From Argopecten irradians (taxonomy: Eukaryota > Mollusca > Bivalvia > Pectinida > Pectinidae), in assembly GCF_041381155.1 (NCBI RefSeq), contig NC_091141.1:27091828-27155827 (forward strand): a DNA stretch of 64,000 bases. The letters are read 5' to 3'. The notes beneath the pieces are model-generated. The model was given only the letters and a program-made list of their open reading frames with translations. It made no database searches and was not told the origin of the DNA. How positions within the stretch are numbered: the first letter of the stretch is position 1; each line of letters begins with the position of its first letter. Below, piece by piece: positions 1 to 13,430 of this stretch. Position numbers and translations under genes: made by a program.

Positions 1-984
1 CGAGGAAGGTGTGAACTGCACTTATGTTAAAACATATCTTTTGTCAAATACGATATATCCAACGTCATCTATCAATTAAACGAGTCATGAAATGCATGAA
101 CTAATTGCTTATCTGTTGAATTAAGTGAAATCTTCAGTTAAAGTTCAAAATATCAGAACTGTTTAAAAAGGCGTCTGGAAAGTAAACAATGCAAATAAAT
201 TTACATATGCTTAATAAACAACACGAACATGTATTATGCTTTCTATAAAAAATCGATTGTGTATATTCGAAAATCGTATGTTATAAAAATATATATAATT
301 ATATTCTTGTTTTGTAGCTGTTTTTGCCTGTCGATTTCATTGTACGCCTCTTGTCTGTCACATGGTGATATAGTGGTTTCGCTGGTCAATTTCAAGTCTC
401 CGATATGTCCCATAAACAGCTGACATGGTCGCGGCATATGACATGCCATCTTTATGTATCATATCAAACTGACAGAAATGTACCATAAATCGAAAACTGC
501 ATGACGTGTTTTATACAACTCTTAATCAAAAAAATAATTAAATATGGGTTGTATATAGAAGTCTAACGCCATAGCTAATTATAGCGGATAACAAGATGCA
601 GTTCATGTATAATGATAATGTTGCAGAGACATCTATAAATTTTACATTTATATCATACACGTCCTTTATGTGCGTTATACATGAATAATTAACAGCTTAA
701 CAACTACTGAACATAAGTGAGATTTTTGGACCTCGGTATTCGAGAGTGGTTTTAACCACTTTTTAAAATGTTAATCTGTTAAATATCGGCAGCAGGACTA
801 CAACATAATGGAAATGACGTTTACATGTTGGCATTGGAGATACTTGATTCCTAAGTAAAGAAAATAAAGAATGAAGTGAACTTACCTAGAATAGCAATTA
901 CATACCTATTTTAGCGGTAATCTTCCTAATCGGGTCTTCTATATAATGTTTACATATCAACTGTCGTATTATATCTGTTGGCCC
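1..984. other. AT-rich sequence, no gene seen
   Basis: Only short chance reading frames occur on either strand, without splice sites or recognisable protein similarity. I see no repeat family here that recurs elsewhere in the window. Confidence 0.5.
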
Positions 985-1371
985 TCCAGGAGGTAGAGTG
1001 TTAAAATCCTACCTGCTGACCCCATTGCATGATTGTAAAATGCGACTAATATCAGGATCTAATATTTACATAGTCTTTAAAATGATAGTGTCTGCATCTG
1101 CTAAGTGCTCAGCATACAGGGAGTGGAACAACGTTGTCAGTATAATGTGACTGGGTGGAGTGTGTTGCTCTGTATCTTCGACGGCATGCTTCAGAGATAT
1201 AGCGTTATAAAAAAGGCAAGAGTTCCACTATACAAGAATACATCACACGAATATACGAATCTCCCTAAACACACACACTTCATACAAGCTACACACCCCA
1301 AACATGGCAGGCCATCCTTACATGACCCTGGCTGATAATAGGACGTTAAACAATCAAATAAACAAACAAAT
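985..1371 (+). repeat. SINE-like dispersed repeat, copy 1
   Basis: This copy of the commonest repeat in the window reads in the plus direction. Its blocks, in order, are: a start resembling 'gaccccattgcatgattgta'; a middle around 'cagtataatgtgactgggtg' followed by 'gcatgcttcag'; and an end reading 'gaccctggctgataatagga', followed by a CAAA-rich tail. The tail of simple repeats and the variable 5' truncation of the copies fit a retroposed SINE. The 3' end is shared with a tRNA-like SINE at 53755-53900. Confidence 0.75.
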
Positions 1372-1569
1372 GATATTTGTGATTACTTGAATTCAGGTAT
1401 GTCTCAATATGTTAAGGATTGAATTTGCGATGAATTTTGATTCCTCCCAAAATAACGTGAAAGTGAACGTCTACGTGTTCGATATTTTTTAATCCTAAGC
1501 AAGCTCACATTGAAAAAAAAATTCAATCAATAAATCATTATTTATAGTTTCTTAGTAACACACATGTAG

Positions 1570-1851
1570 TCATGTAACACGTTTGATTGTGTCGCATGTA
1601 TTTAAGCCTCCCGGCGTCGGATCCTGACCATTTCTTGGAGCCTCCGCCATAGCGCGCGCGGACGACGCACAAGAGAAGAACGATTACGTAGCAATTTATG
1701 TTGCTACGTCACTATTCTGTGTGCACATTTTGGAATTTATAAGATATATACAAAGCTTATTTGTTACTGACGTCTGTTTCATCTATATCAAGCACTGAGG
1801 TATTTATATCAAATAATATATAGACAGGTTTGATTAATGGACCCACTATCG
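1570..1851 (+). promoter_or_regulatory. Possible promoter and first exon of an unseen gene
   Basis: A GC- and CpG-rich pocket (about 1608-1670) follows a TATA-like 'tatttaag'. It is followed by AT-rich sequence, an ATG at 1837 and a strong splice donor at 1851/1852 (TCG, then gtaagt), giving a five-codon first exon (MDPLS) ending in phase 0. No downstream exon on the plus strand could be joined to it, so this is only a candidate. A small hairpin with arms 'acgtagcaa' and 'ttgctacgt' lies at about 1685-1712. Confidence 0.15.
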
Positions 1852-1860
1852 GTAAGTGAC

Positions 1861-4464
1861 TTTTAGGTCATAGTTCAATATTATGACAGACTTATTAACT
1901 GATTACGTAATCTTACATTGAAACGCTATACCATTACACATACAGTACCATGTAATTGTGGTATTTAAATACAAATGTGTCTTAATGATGGAAACACTTC
2001 AAAATTCAAGCGTATTTGGATATATTATCTATATATATTGCAATTTAGAACTACATCCAGTATTTTATATTTATTATAAAAGAAAGAAAAAAGAGAAAGA
2101 ACCCATTGATATGTTAATGTGTGTTTCTCAGGTAAACTATCATCGATAAAATCAAATATTTTGGTTGTGTCCTGAACAAGTCTGTGCTTTTTTATGACAA
2201 AAAATAAAGTCAACATCATTAACTCCAGTAATGTTCCTTTAAAAGAGCCGACTTTACAGAAATGGGTTCATCTTTTTCCTTTGAGATCGTAACACCACCA
2301 CACCAAGGCTCTTAGACACTGACATCATGTCATACTTACATATTGGATAAAACAATGCATCATGTGACTGGGTGGGTTGTGCCGTTCGAAGTCTTTCACA
2401 GTGTTTCAGTGGGACATCATGGTAAGACATGGATAAATTCTACTAATATAAAGAAGCACAATATCAAAAGACCACATTCATTATCTACCACACAAATATC
2501 GCCACATTTTGCATACCGCATACAGGGGAAGGGGTATCAAATGATCTTAGCAATTAATAAGGTGCTAAGAGGAACCAACCAGCAAAACAACCTTTTAATG
2601 CATGATTTTGTGGTTCGAGTAGCATGGCATCTTGTAAAACAACTTAATATATATACCACAAACATCACAGTTTCAAACTTGACCAATGAAATTATCATGA
2701 ACAGCAAAATCATTTAAGTATTCAATTAGAAGTAAACTCAATGCATTATGGAAAAAAACCCTGAAAACAACATCAAATATATTTAATGGTACCATACAAA
2801 ACATATTTTATGTCACTCATATTTTGATAATCACATCACATTTGCTAGACTATTCGCGGTAAATGTTTCAGATGAATACTTCAATTGTACAGATAAATCA
2901 AATTGATATTCAGGGAAAACTTAATTTCTTTGGGCCCAATTTCACCTGCGTAATACCACAGTTAACTATAACAACCATTTTCTTTTGCCTCGGATAGTTT
3001 TTTAAAAATAGGTTAACTTTGCATTACGAAAGACTCATATTGAAATACAAGACATGCAAAATCCAATTTCTTTTAAACAATTCAAGTTTTAAGAAGCATG
3101 CCGCCAAACAAGAACACAATTAATTAATTTAAACAAATAACATTAAAACAAAATCCAGCATTCAGTTTTCGTTATTTCTTTCATGCATTTTATTTCACTT
3201 TTGATTTTTCAACAATGACAAATGTATACGTTATATGTATCAATAATGTAAATAGTATGAATAGGATTTGATCAATATTCGCAGACATTATGGAGACAAT
3301 GAATTTTGAAAGAAGATGCATAACTAATTTACATCTATTCCAATTTCATATGGGTAATAAAAAGATTTGTTCTCAAACTGTGAAACCGCGCAGTGGAGTC
3401 TCATAAAGGTTTGCATTTGTTTGTTCTTAATTCTTGATTTACGGAATCAAAATGTAGCAACATCATTGCTTGAAATTAATTTGACTACCTGACAAAATAA
3501 AATACGTTTTGATGTGCGATTTCGTTGATAATGTCGGTTTTTAATGCCATACTCATAATTGTTTTTATAGAGGCGTGAAAAAATCGGCCAAACAGAAAGT
3601 CTCAGATTTAAGATTTAGTATGATAACAAAACTTATTCATGCTTATATCAACTGAACATAATGAAACGAAATAGTAAAGATTAGATTGGATAAGTTAAAA
3701 CAGGTTAATGCAGATACGTTAATTGGAAGTTCATGGATAAAAACATCACTTTGTCGCTTTTTTTTCTTTCTTTTAAACTTATATCCGGTAAAATGCAACA
3801 TATTTGATTCGAATCCCATATTCCACTTTAAAAACCGCTATTTACTTGTTATCATTTGAAAGCTTTTGACACAAAGACCACTTAAACCGCGGCATTATTC
3901 AAAACAATATAGAAATAGAGAATAAATCGTCAGGGAATTAGAGATTTACCTGAGCTCAATTATCTTTTAAACGCACGGAAGAAAAACTCGTGCTTTCGTT
4001 ATACGGACAAGAATTAAATCCTTGCCAAACTGACACTTGTCATTGCTTAAGTACCATTTTACTATCTTCCGATGACACACGGTTGCCGAAATCCTGTTTT
4101 ATTTTCTAAAATAATTTCATATTCGTTGCTAATGAGCAATGTGCACATTTAATACTTTGCTTTGTTGTGAAATGACAGATTGATGCCAAGTTAGATAAGA
4201 CACCATATTCACACCTAGAAAAGGCGTGACAATACAACAGTATTCAGTCATTATCCTCAAATCCACACACAGATGAAACATTAATTACGGCGTTTATTTC
4301 CCATCAGGCAGTGTCCACTAAAAACACACTGACAGTATGCCAAGTGCTTCGTCCTAGAATTGCAGGTCTCTTCCTTGTATACATGATTGTTTATTTGTAT
4401 CATGTATAATAATACACATGGTTAAGATAAAAACATCTGATACGCTCATTAAATACTTATAACA
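1861..4464. other. AT-rich intergenic DNA
   Basis: No supported gene was found. A 124-codon plus-strand frame at 2343-2717 starts inside a short remnant of the SINE-like repeat (about 2355-2405) and has no protein-like character. The rest is unstructured AT-rich sequence. Confidence 0.5.
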
Positions 4465-4783
4465 CTAATTAGTCTCGCTCACACTCCTGTTCTTACGGTC
4501 GACAAGGACGGTAATCCCATTTAGAGGTAAGTCCTCGTCGTATGAATGTAACACGCAAACGTCCACGGGTTTATGCCAGTTTCCAGTAATCACCATAAAT
4601 TCAAGGACATCCATATCAAAACACATCACTTGGTATATCAGGTCCCAGTCGGTATTCGGTCCAATGAAAATGAAATCATCCCCTCTCTTTTTATGACACA
4701 CACGTGAAAAGTTTATGCTTTCAAATATGTTGCAGTAACACACATTGATGAAGAGTGGAACTGGGTTGAGAAATATGATTCGC
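4465..4783 (-). CDS. Tentative terminal exon of six-cysteine gene B
   Basis: This is a 105-codon open frame after a pyrimidine-rich acceptor ('cctgtatcag'), entered in phase 2. The encoded segment has five cysteines and alternating hydrophobic stretches suggesting beta strands (for example FIFIGPNTDWDL and VLEFMVITGNW), and it ends RKNRSVSETN. It resembles no domain I can name. A weakly similar segment is encoded at 42456-42665, downstream of gene A, where both share a C-hydrophobic-D pattern, a Trp, an acidic-x-Pro step and V-x-RKN near the end. That parallel placement is the main reason to believe the exon. Confidence 0.35.
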
Positions 4784-7700
4784 CTGATACAGGCGCAGTA
4801 ATGGAAGATCATATTTCGATATCAAACAGTTGATTTAATGTCTTACAGAACACTCTTGGATACTGGTTATCTGAAACGATATGAAGATACATATAATGAA
4901 CACAGAACCAAGATTACCATCGAAGCTAGTTTCTTCCTTGACCATATAAAATGTCAATTTTTTTCAAATGAATACCACATGATAATTGGTTGTAACATTA
5001 ACATGAAATATTGCAGACACTTTCATCGTTTACCTGGTTGTGTTAAATCTGTCCAATCATGTACATAAAAACAAAGAAATATAGATTTTTATGGTCCCAT
5101 ATACCATCCACGATTATTTCACCCCTAAACCACAACAGAAAGTACCCACGAATATTTCATAGTAAACAGTATCATCTATCTACTATAGGGATATATACAC
5201 TTAAAACACAAACAGGAATATTAAACCATCATGAATGTTCTGCTGCACAGATATGAAATGCTGAGAAAGAGCTGAGAAAGAAGTAAAATCAATGGAAACA
5301 GAAAAATATGTCTACCGTGTTCAGGGGCCGCCAAGGAATAGAAGAAAAAAATGTACGCTTTCCTAGAAGGATATCTAATTGAATGAATAATGGACTTAAA
5401 ATAGGATAATTAAAAAAAACTTTTGAAATGATTAGATCAACTAAATGCTATCAACTTACCTAATAACTTATACTGATCGCTCTCAATGGAGCAGAGATAC
5501 CTTCGACAATACCTCGACGTTTTGGGTTTCTCTTTCTATTCCAAAATGATCTTCTTGTTTTGTTATATACAACATTAAGCCAAAATACGCTAAACGGGAA
5601 AGTAATAACTGCTGGGTGTGAAGAAGGGAGAGACACGCGGTGACACATTCGAGTGATTTAGTTTTAACACGTGTTTAATCTGCTCAGTGTTGTCATACAA
5701 GCGCACGATGTATGTGATAAATGTGTTTTAAAGGGACTGGACGTTTTTTGGTCTAGTTATAACTTGGGTGAATTTTGTGATGCAGATCTAGTCTTCCTGT
5801 TTTTGGTGTTTTTTGTCAGTGTTTTCCACCTTGTTGGCTTCCGTTTACAGCTATATTAATCGTCTAGTTTTCCTTTTCTCTTTTTCTCAACGGGTTTCTT
5901 TTAAAATAGGATTTGCCAAACCTACAGTTTATGTAGCGAATACATATAATATTGCATTAATAGTTGTTATTAATGTCGTTTGGATTAGTTTGATATGCAA
6001 TATTTTTGATAAAAAAATCAATCTGCAAAGTGACATTAGTGTGCTGGTGCCGACATCATATTGTCATTTATTGGTCAGTTATATGCAGCCTACCCTATTC
6101 CATGATGGATGCATGCAGTATTACGTCGGTAAAGACCAGCTAAATATAATCAAAATGTCCGTGTCGAGTTAATTAATAAATAAAGTCGAGAATGAAAATG
6201 AGAGACAGATTTGTGTTTGATTATAAATTCCGTTACCTGCAGTATGATTAAATAATAGTAATGTTCGATGTTATCTTTGACATGTGTTATTTGAAATTAC
6301 CTAAAAGTTTACTTCGGGTTAATATTGCTGATGATATTATAAATAGTCATAAAAAGTAATCTATCCAGGATTTGTAATTGTAATACAAATAAAGCTGACA
6401 ACATACCCAGTGGCCATCCGTCCCATTCTATAGGTCCGGAAGAGGTAGCTTACACACATGTTTACGTAACATCCACGACATAGCCGGCCCCGGAATCGGT
6501 ATATGTCAGAAAACCGACATCTGATGGGAATCCGTCGGTTGGCCCTTCCACAGGACAAAACAGGACATCCTCTGTTGAGGTACGACTTCGTCATTGCCAG
6601 GGACCGACTGCGCATTCTTAAGTGCGACCCTGTTTGAATATAAAATCAATTTGTTTCGGAATGCATCAATTAAATTTGATTCTTCGCAAACATACTCCAT
6701 TTTGTTGTATTCTTTGAATTCATTATGTTTTTAAGCCATATCTCTTTCTCATATCAGAATTATTTAAAATCCATATTCAATAAAAAAAAAACCAACTCAT
6801 AATACAGTAAAACCTCTTAAACGCGAACTGCAGGGACTCGGTTAATAATTCGAGACTATATTGGGTATTTACATTTAGTTTTCCTTCATCTTTTCTCTCC
6901 CCTTTTCTGCTTATTTGACAGACGATACCATTCATTGAATATGAATTAATTAACCTCCGTCCGTGGATATCATTTCCGGTCTTAGAAAGAAATAACAACA
7001 ACAGCCCATGTGACGAGGATGAGACATCTTCTCCAGGGTTGTCACATTGAAGTTTTCGTCAAAATCATTTGTTTAAATGCTAATTTTCTCTCTAACATTT
7101 AATTAATCAGGAATTAAAAAGTAAAAACATCAAACTTCGACTTCTGCGAAATGACCATGCTTGTGTCTTTATAAAGTGTCTTTATATTTATGTTGTGTCT
7201 CCTATTAACCAACATTTTGGTTTGATTAGGTTTATTTACATCCTATCAATAGCCAGAGTCATGTAAGGACGGCCTCCCTTGTATTGTGTGTATCCTTTTT
7301 ATAGTGCTATATCACTGAAGCATTCCGCAGCAAGTAACACCCAATCCTGTCACATTATACTGACAACGGGCAAAACCAGTCGTCCCACTCCTGTTATGTT
7401 TAAGTGCCGAACAGCACTACTTACTTGAACAATTGTACGTCTCGCTCTTATGTGCTGAAAACTAAACAGAAGCCTTCCACTTTAGGCTATTGTTTGTCTC
7501 GGTATGTAAACCCAAATCCATCCTACACCGAACTACCTACCACAGTATATACTAATACATACAGAACCATCACACGTCAGCTGGTAATTGTCATTGGGCT
7601 TTAAGCATTACTAAACTTAACCATCTGTAATGCTGTTGTGCATAAGAAGACTTTAAATACATTTTTTATAACGACAGAAAAAATATGTTTCAATGTAATT

Positions 7701-10700
7701 CAAATGATATGTGCATATTTATTTTCTTTGAATTTTACAAGGCGAGACAATCTGAATAACACGTGTTAATGTCAACCTTTATACACCACATGCAAGCTTT
7801 ACGAATACGGATTGTGTGTGTTGACTTGCTTCACCTCTTTGGAGAAAAGTTTTTGTCGCGGAGTTAACATCTATGTTTTTACTAACAGCTAATTAATATC
7901 AGAGTTATCTGAACTATATAGGCAAACATACAGACTAATAAGATACAATACATGTTTCGTTGAATCAATTATGAAGGAAAGTGAATCATTCATGCAATGC
8001 AATACACTCTGGAATCGAAACCATAACTGATAGTACTTATATCCAGAAACATACATACATAAAATGTACATAGAGATTGGCAACTCCTCCAATTTTACGA
8101 TCTGCAGATGTACCTCTGTAAGTGCTTAGGGATTATTAGATAAACTCTTAAATAGTTGAATATAAATGAATAACTTTGATATATTGTAAAAGTTTAGTAA
8201 TTTTTAGATGGTTTGAGTACGGTTTTGGATAGAAAAAATAATATCTTAACTTATTTATAAATAAAACAAAACGCACTTCCGGTTTTGAATGCCTGGTTTT
8301 CGAAAAACCAGGTGAAATTGCTTATTTTCGTGCTTTCAAAAATCATATTAAATAACATCAATGGGGGAAACTGACCACATCAAACCATGATATAATATCT
8401 AAACTTTGTGTTGTTGCAAAAATATCATGTTTAAAAGAATACACTTAAAAGTAGTTAGCCAAGGCAAAATGCCTATAAACCGATAAACGGGAGGCCCCTC
8501 TGCCTGTCAACAAAGATAAAGAAGGAGTTTACAATCTCTATGTATATATGTTTTTGTTATATCCGAAAAGCTTTGATCCATTCATTTATTACAGTTCGGC
8601 ATTGATACCTGCATGAAGCATTAAACTTTATTAAGTTGATTGGGTTCGTTTGGAACTTTTCAAATAAAAAATGCGGTAGATCTCGTTGATGTGATATGTC
8701 CTTAGTACAGTGTGTAACTGACATACATGGATTAAAAGGTTTGTATTTTATTAAAATGAATATTCTGTAAGTAGGGTTTACGAAGTGCACATTCCAAGTC
8801 ATTTCCTTCCCAATGTATCATTTGACGTTGACTCATTCTTAGGGTTTAGGTAAATGTTCGCTAATCTGAGGAAGACTTGATTTCGACAAAGAGATACAAC
8901 TGTGAAGCGTATAGAAATTAATATAATATTGGGTATATTATTACATCATTCATATCAATACCTAAGGTTGTTTCATATGACCTCGCCTTTTTATGTATCT
9001 TTTGGGAGGTTGCTATATGTTCTTGTTGTGTTTGCGACATTAAATACACAACGAAATCAGTCTCCCCTTCCAGTTTATGCTTAAAGCATAGCAGGAAAAG
9101 AAATAACTATATTTTTAAGGATGTCTCTCACAAACAATAATCAAATTTATATGATGTCATTATATGACAAGGGAAAAAAGGAACATTTTGAAAAAAAAGA
9201 ACAGAAATATATAAAAGACAAAAGTAAGAATGTCTCGCACAAGCAATAATTCAACTAATCTGATGCCAATGGAAAGGTTTGAAAAAAAAAACAGAAATAT
9301 ATAAAAGACAAAAGTAAGAATGTCTTGCACATGCAATAATTCAACTAATCTTATGTCAAGCGAAAGGTTTGAAAAAAAAGAACAGAAAATTATTAAAGAC
9401 AAAAGTAAGAATGTCTCGCACATGCAATAATTCAACTAATCTGATGCCAAGGGAAATGTTTGAAAAAAGAACAGAAAATGTATTAAAGACAAAAGTAAGA
9501 ATGTCTCGCACATGCAATAATTCAACTAATCTGATGCCAAGGAAAAGGTTTGAATAAAAGAACAGGAAATTTATAAGAGACAAAAGTAAGAATGTCTCGC
9601 ACAACCAATAATTCAACTCATTTTGGCCAAGCCCTATAAAACTTTCTCAGACAGATTTTATTTTACTCAGGGCTATGTAAAATCATATAATTGAATAAAA
9701 CATCTTTCTGAGAATAGTTTTACAGTACAATACCGGGCCCTGATATCAAGGGAAAGGTTTTTGGGGGAAAAGAACCGAAATTATATTAAAGACAAAACTA
9801 AAAATGTCTCTTACAGCCAATAAGATAAACAAACATGATCTTATTTGGAATAAGATTAGATATGTATCAGTGACAAAACTAAGAATCCGCCTTACAACCA
9901 AATATGTATCTCAAATGTTGTAAAGGGTAAGGTTTGAGGGGGAGGGGGGAGTTAAAGAAAAAGAAAATGCATATATACTAATATGAGTATATGAGGGAAG
10001 GCATATATACAGATATTGATATTGTCTAAAATTTAGGCTCTTGTATAAAAAGTATTTGCTTTAATATATATTAACAGAAATTAATCAATTACAAAAATAA
10101 AATCCAATGAAAGACAAGTAACTGTCAATTAATCATGTTTATAATTGAAATGGTTTTGGTTGTTGTGACAAGTAAGTTTGATTTTAACTAGTGTCTTGAT
10201 GAACCCCAAATCAACGTGGATTAACGCTGGTTTAACGGCAAAACAGGAATGACAATTATAGTTCCATAATAATATTAAACATGATATTAACATCACCAAA
10301 ACATGATATCAACATCACCAAACCTTATCTGGCTGGTGTTAGATTTAGACAGGTTCATACTACTTAATAGAGTAATAGTTATCCGCTCGATGTTAATGTT
10401 CATGTAAGTCATTTTTAACGTTAAAACCAGCCATATGTGCGTGTCGTTTTTCGACATATATGGAATGTGTTTACATTTATGAAGTAGGGATTATGTAAAT
10501 ATCGTCTTATGATAATTCAAACGAGGTTTTGAATGAATTGCACCTAGCTAACTGCACTAGCAGACGGTAATAACTGCTCGCAGGATAGGTTAATGCGACA
10601 AATTATTGGATAGAAGATTCATCACGTCCACTTAATAAAATTTTGGGCTGTTACTAGTATTTTCAGCATGTTTAATTATATCTGGTATAGCACATATTCA

Positions 10701-11616
10701 TTCCAGATATGTCAGGTTTTTGGGAAAGCGGTCTATAGAGGAAAATGACTTTTGAACATACCTTTTTATTGATTTTCGTTTATGAGTAAATGAACGAACT
10801 TATTAGTATGTTAGTGTAACTTTTTAATTCGATTATTGGGATTCCTCTGTTGGGTTTCGAACTCGTAACCAAAAGGCAGGGGATTATTGTCTGACACGTT
10901 ATCCGCTGTCATTTATAATTACGATAGATAAACAGGATGTATGTGAAATAAAGAAATTATTTTTTCTTGTTGAATGATATAGCTACTGTCATCTTTATAT
11001 ACATACAGTAACACCTTCAAAACAAAGCCAAACTTTTAGGCTAAATATAAAATAAAAGCGAGAATTTTAATGGCGTGTCTCTGTATTCATTATTTCATAT
11101 GCGATACCTACCAGACAAATGAAGTTTCATAAATAAAACCTTCACACATTCAGAATAAAATCGTGATAATGCAAAACTATATTTACTCTTTCTAACGAGT
11201 GCGACACTATTTAGGGAGATTCACGTGTTGTCAAGTTTCAGGTAAAATTTTCACAATAATATTTTTGCATGGCATTATATGTTGAAAAAAAATTATTCAA
11301 TGTTATACCATCGATGTTTGAATATATTTAAAATATTCATAGTCTATGTAACCGGCTAAACTATATGAATTTACAAATATTTTATGGGTAAACCCTGTGT
11401 CCGCTAATATGGTATATAATTTACGTCTAAATGATGCCATTCTCGTTTGAGTTACAATAAAAATATATCTACAAGTAAATCCCATTTGATTAATGGCTTC
11501 CATTAACAAGATTGAATAATTTAATTTACGTGATAATTGGTAAGGTATGTTAACTTACCGGTAATAGTTGAAAGAAAACAAGCTAGGGCTACCACTGCCG
11601 CTAACTGTACCTTCAT
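4465..11616 (-). CDS. Secreted six-cysteine protein, gene B (3 exons, last one tentative)
   Basis: Function unknown; I do not recognise the family. Exons on the minus strand are 11616-11559, 6629-6407 and, tentatively, 4783-4465. Exon 1 encodes a signal peptide starting MKVQLAAVVALACF and ends in phase 1 at a gtaagt donor. Exon 2 starts after 'attcaaacag' and carries cysteines 41, 46, 57, 70, 73 and 78, spaced C-x4-C-x10-C-x12-C-x2-C-x4-C, the same frame as gene A at 44230-47171. Shared residues include R-x-I-P-x-R-C and C-x-G-C-Y-x-N-x-C. Its donor at 6407/6406 (GG, then gtatgt) is phase 2 and fits an acceptor at 4784 leading into a 105-residue open exon. With that exon the protein has 199 residues. 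Without it, exon 2 reads on to a stop at 6361. A TATA box lies about 70 bp upstream of the ATG. Exons 1 and 2 are well supported by the paralogue; exon 3 rests on phase agreement and openness only. Confidence 0.6.
9120..9640. repeat. Tandem repeat, about 90-bp unit, about 5 copies
   Basis: A unit of about 90 bp recurs with 'gtaagaatgtctcgcac' near 9225, 9317, 9407, 9497 and 9588, then 'caataattcaactaatctga' and an A-rich segment. Decayed copies continue at about 9745-9910. Apparent open frames on both strands here are products of the repeat. It lies in the first intron of six-cysteine gene B. Confidence 0.85.
10830..10920 (-). repeat. tRNA-like SINE fragment
   Basis: Read on the minus strand, the sequence holds a B-box-like 'ggttacgagttcgaaaccc', preceded by tRNA-like sequence. 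No complete cloverleaf can be folded, so this is a SINE head or tRNA relic rather than a functional tRNA. Confidence 0.4.
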
Positions 11617-11685
11617 CCTGGCGGGGAGACGGTAGATCCGCCGAGTTGCCTAGCGTCATTATATAATATATCTGGACAGATGTGT

Positions 11686-11697
11686 CGTATATAAATG
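11686..11697 (-). promoter_or_regulatory. TATA box of six-cysteine gene B
   Basis: On the minus strand 'tttatata' lies about 70 bp upstream of the ATG at 11616. This predicts transcription starting near 11660 with a 5' leader of about 45 nt. Confidence 0.5.
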
Positions 11698-12808
11698 ACA
11701 CACATTGCTAGAAAATAAATCTTTCGTCTATTTGAATTATTTATAAGTAATGTCGTGCAGGGTCTTTAAGCCATTTTATGCTATATGATACCTGAACAGG
11801 TAATTATGTTAAAGAATGAGTAAAACTTTCCGCTAGGAAAAAGTAATTTTTAACACATAGACAAATTGGAAAGGAATGTTAATAAAATTAGCGGTCAGAG
11901 TTTGTTTTTATTTTGATGCCACCAACTAAGGCAACATGACAATGCTATTCTTACGTAATCAGTAATATATATTTCCTGCTTGTAAAAAGATCCTACTTTG
12001 TATACATTGTCATACAAATACGTTTTATCATGTTCATTACATCCGATAGATAGTGATACTGACTTCTCTATTTTCAATACTAAACTGAAACATAAGTTTG
12101 CCTGTCGGCGGCCTTACCAATGAAGCAATGTGTTAACCAGTAAATATTTTTGGGAGGCTGTGGTATGTTCGCGTTGTGTCTCCTTGTGATAGAGGCGTAT
12201 TTGTTTTTCTAAAATTACAATCTTATGGGAATTGGTTTGTTGGTTTGGTGGTTTAAAGATTTTTGTTTACCTATTGTAAAACCCTCGGCAAGCCTAGGAT
12301 ATTAATTCATTTTGACACCTCGGGTAGAATATCACTATCCTCCCAGTGTACATATAAAGGCTTAAAACAAACTGATCGTTCAGCGGAGATACATATAAAC
12401 ACTAAGCTGGATACATTTCTCCACTAGCCAATGTTAACATATACCATCACAGTAAGCCTGTATTATTTTTCATACACATAAAACATCTTGGCTAATAAAG
12501 CAGCGTTCCAATAAGAGCCCCATATACAGGTGAGTATCTAACAGTATATATTTAGTATCACAGGTTTGACCTAGTTGACTGACAGGTGTATGAGAGTAAT
12601 TTATAGGCCATTCATGTTACAGTCTGTACAGGTAACGTACTAAAACAGCTGATCCCAAGTCCAGGGTCACTTCTATTCCTGTCATCTCTCTTTATCCTTA
12701 AAGTCTTTATTTTTACATTTAATTCGTGTCTCCTTGGGAAAGATATGTTATAATTATGCATCCTATTTTAATTATATATAGTTAGTACTTAATAGGATGA
12801 GGACATTC

Positions 12809-12990
12809 TTCTGCATTTGCATATTACAGTTATCTGCCCTTGCTGGAAGGAAACAATAATTAAGTCATGTTATTGTGAGTAACACGTAATATTTGTCAGG
12901 GAAAACGACGCGTCTTTGCTCACAAAATAATGACGTCCCTATCGATATCTTTCCGAAAGGGAGATAACTCTGTAATATCCAAATTCGGAA
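12809..12990. mobile_element. Palindromic 182-bp MITE, copy 1
   Basis: The termini are degenerate forms of 'ttccgaatttgcatatta' and its complement 'aatatccaaattcggaa'. The interior holds 'cgctcacaaaataatgacgt'-like sequence in common with copies at 28965-31056, 33087-33286, 48289-48472, 52254-52437 and 61188-61369. There is no coding capacity. Confidence 0.75.
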
Positions 12991-13289
12991 TATGTCTGCG
13001 TCTTAAAATTATAAAGACAGTTCAGTAATACACAGGGCTTGGTTGTTTTTGCAGAGAAAAAAAATATGAAAAAACCCATGTTTGTTCTTCTCTAAAGTTA
13101 TGAAAGACCTACAGATTTTTTTTTCTAGTTGACTTTAAAAGGAATTTTTTATATCGATTTGAAAACTATCGCCAACGATTAATTAGTCTAATAAGATTAA
13201 ACAACTGTACACATTTCTCAAACGCAATATTTAATATACCATTTGAGAGCGCAGTAATGTCACCAAATAGTATCACATGCATAAGGTTA

Positions 13290-13430
13290 TTATAAATAGA
13301 GGATCCTACATGAGTGTCTATGTCATATGAAATTTATCAAACGAGTTCAATAATTTGATGGCGAGTGGCATATCAAATTATTTAACGAGTTTGATAAATT
13401 TATATATCACATAGTCACGAGAGTAAAATT
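13290..13430. repeat. Small palindromic element related to 40375-40490
   Basis: Inverted segments ('gaaatttatcaaacgagttc' and 'aacgagtttgataaattta') flank 'ataatttgatggcgagtggc'. A diverged copy with the same layout lies near 40380-40480. Confidence 0.55.

Noticed and set aside
2343..2717. 124-codon plus-strand reading frame
   Set aside because: It begins in a SINE remnant, has no domain or splice context, and its composition looks like translated AT-rich DNA.
5460..5648. 62-codon minus frame followed by a gtaagt donor, considered as an exon of six-cysteine gene B
   Set aside because: A stop codon directly precedes the donor, and its acceptor would need phase 1, which does not fit the phase 2 donor of exon 2.
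9160..9616. Repetitive membrane-like proteins on the minus strand
   Set aside because: They are translations of the 90-bp tandem repeat.
10830..10920. Possible tRNA gene
   Set aside because: Only a T-arm/B-box-like segment is visible; no complete cloverleaf forms.
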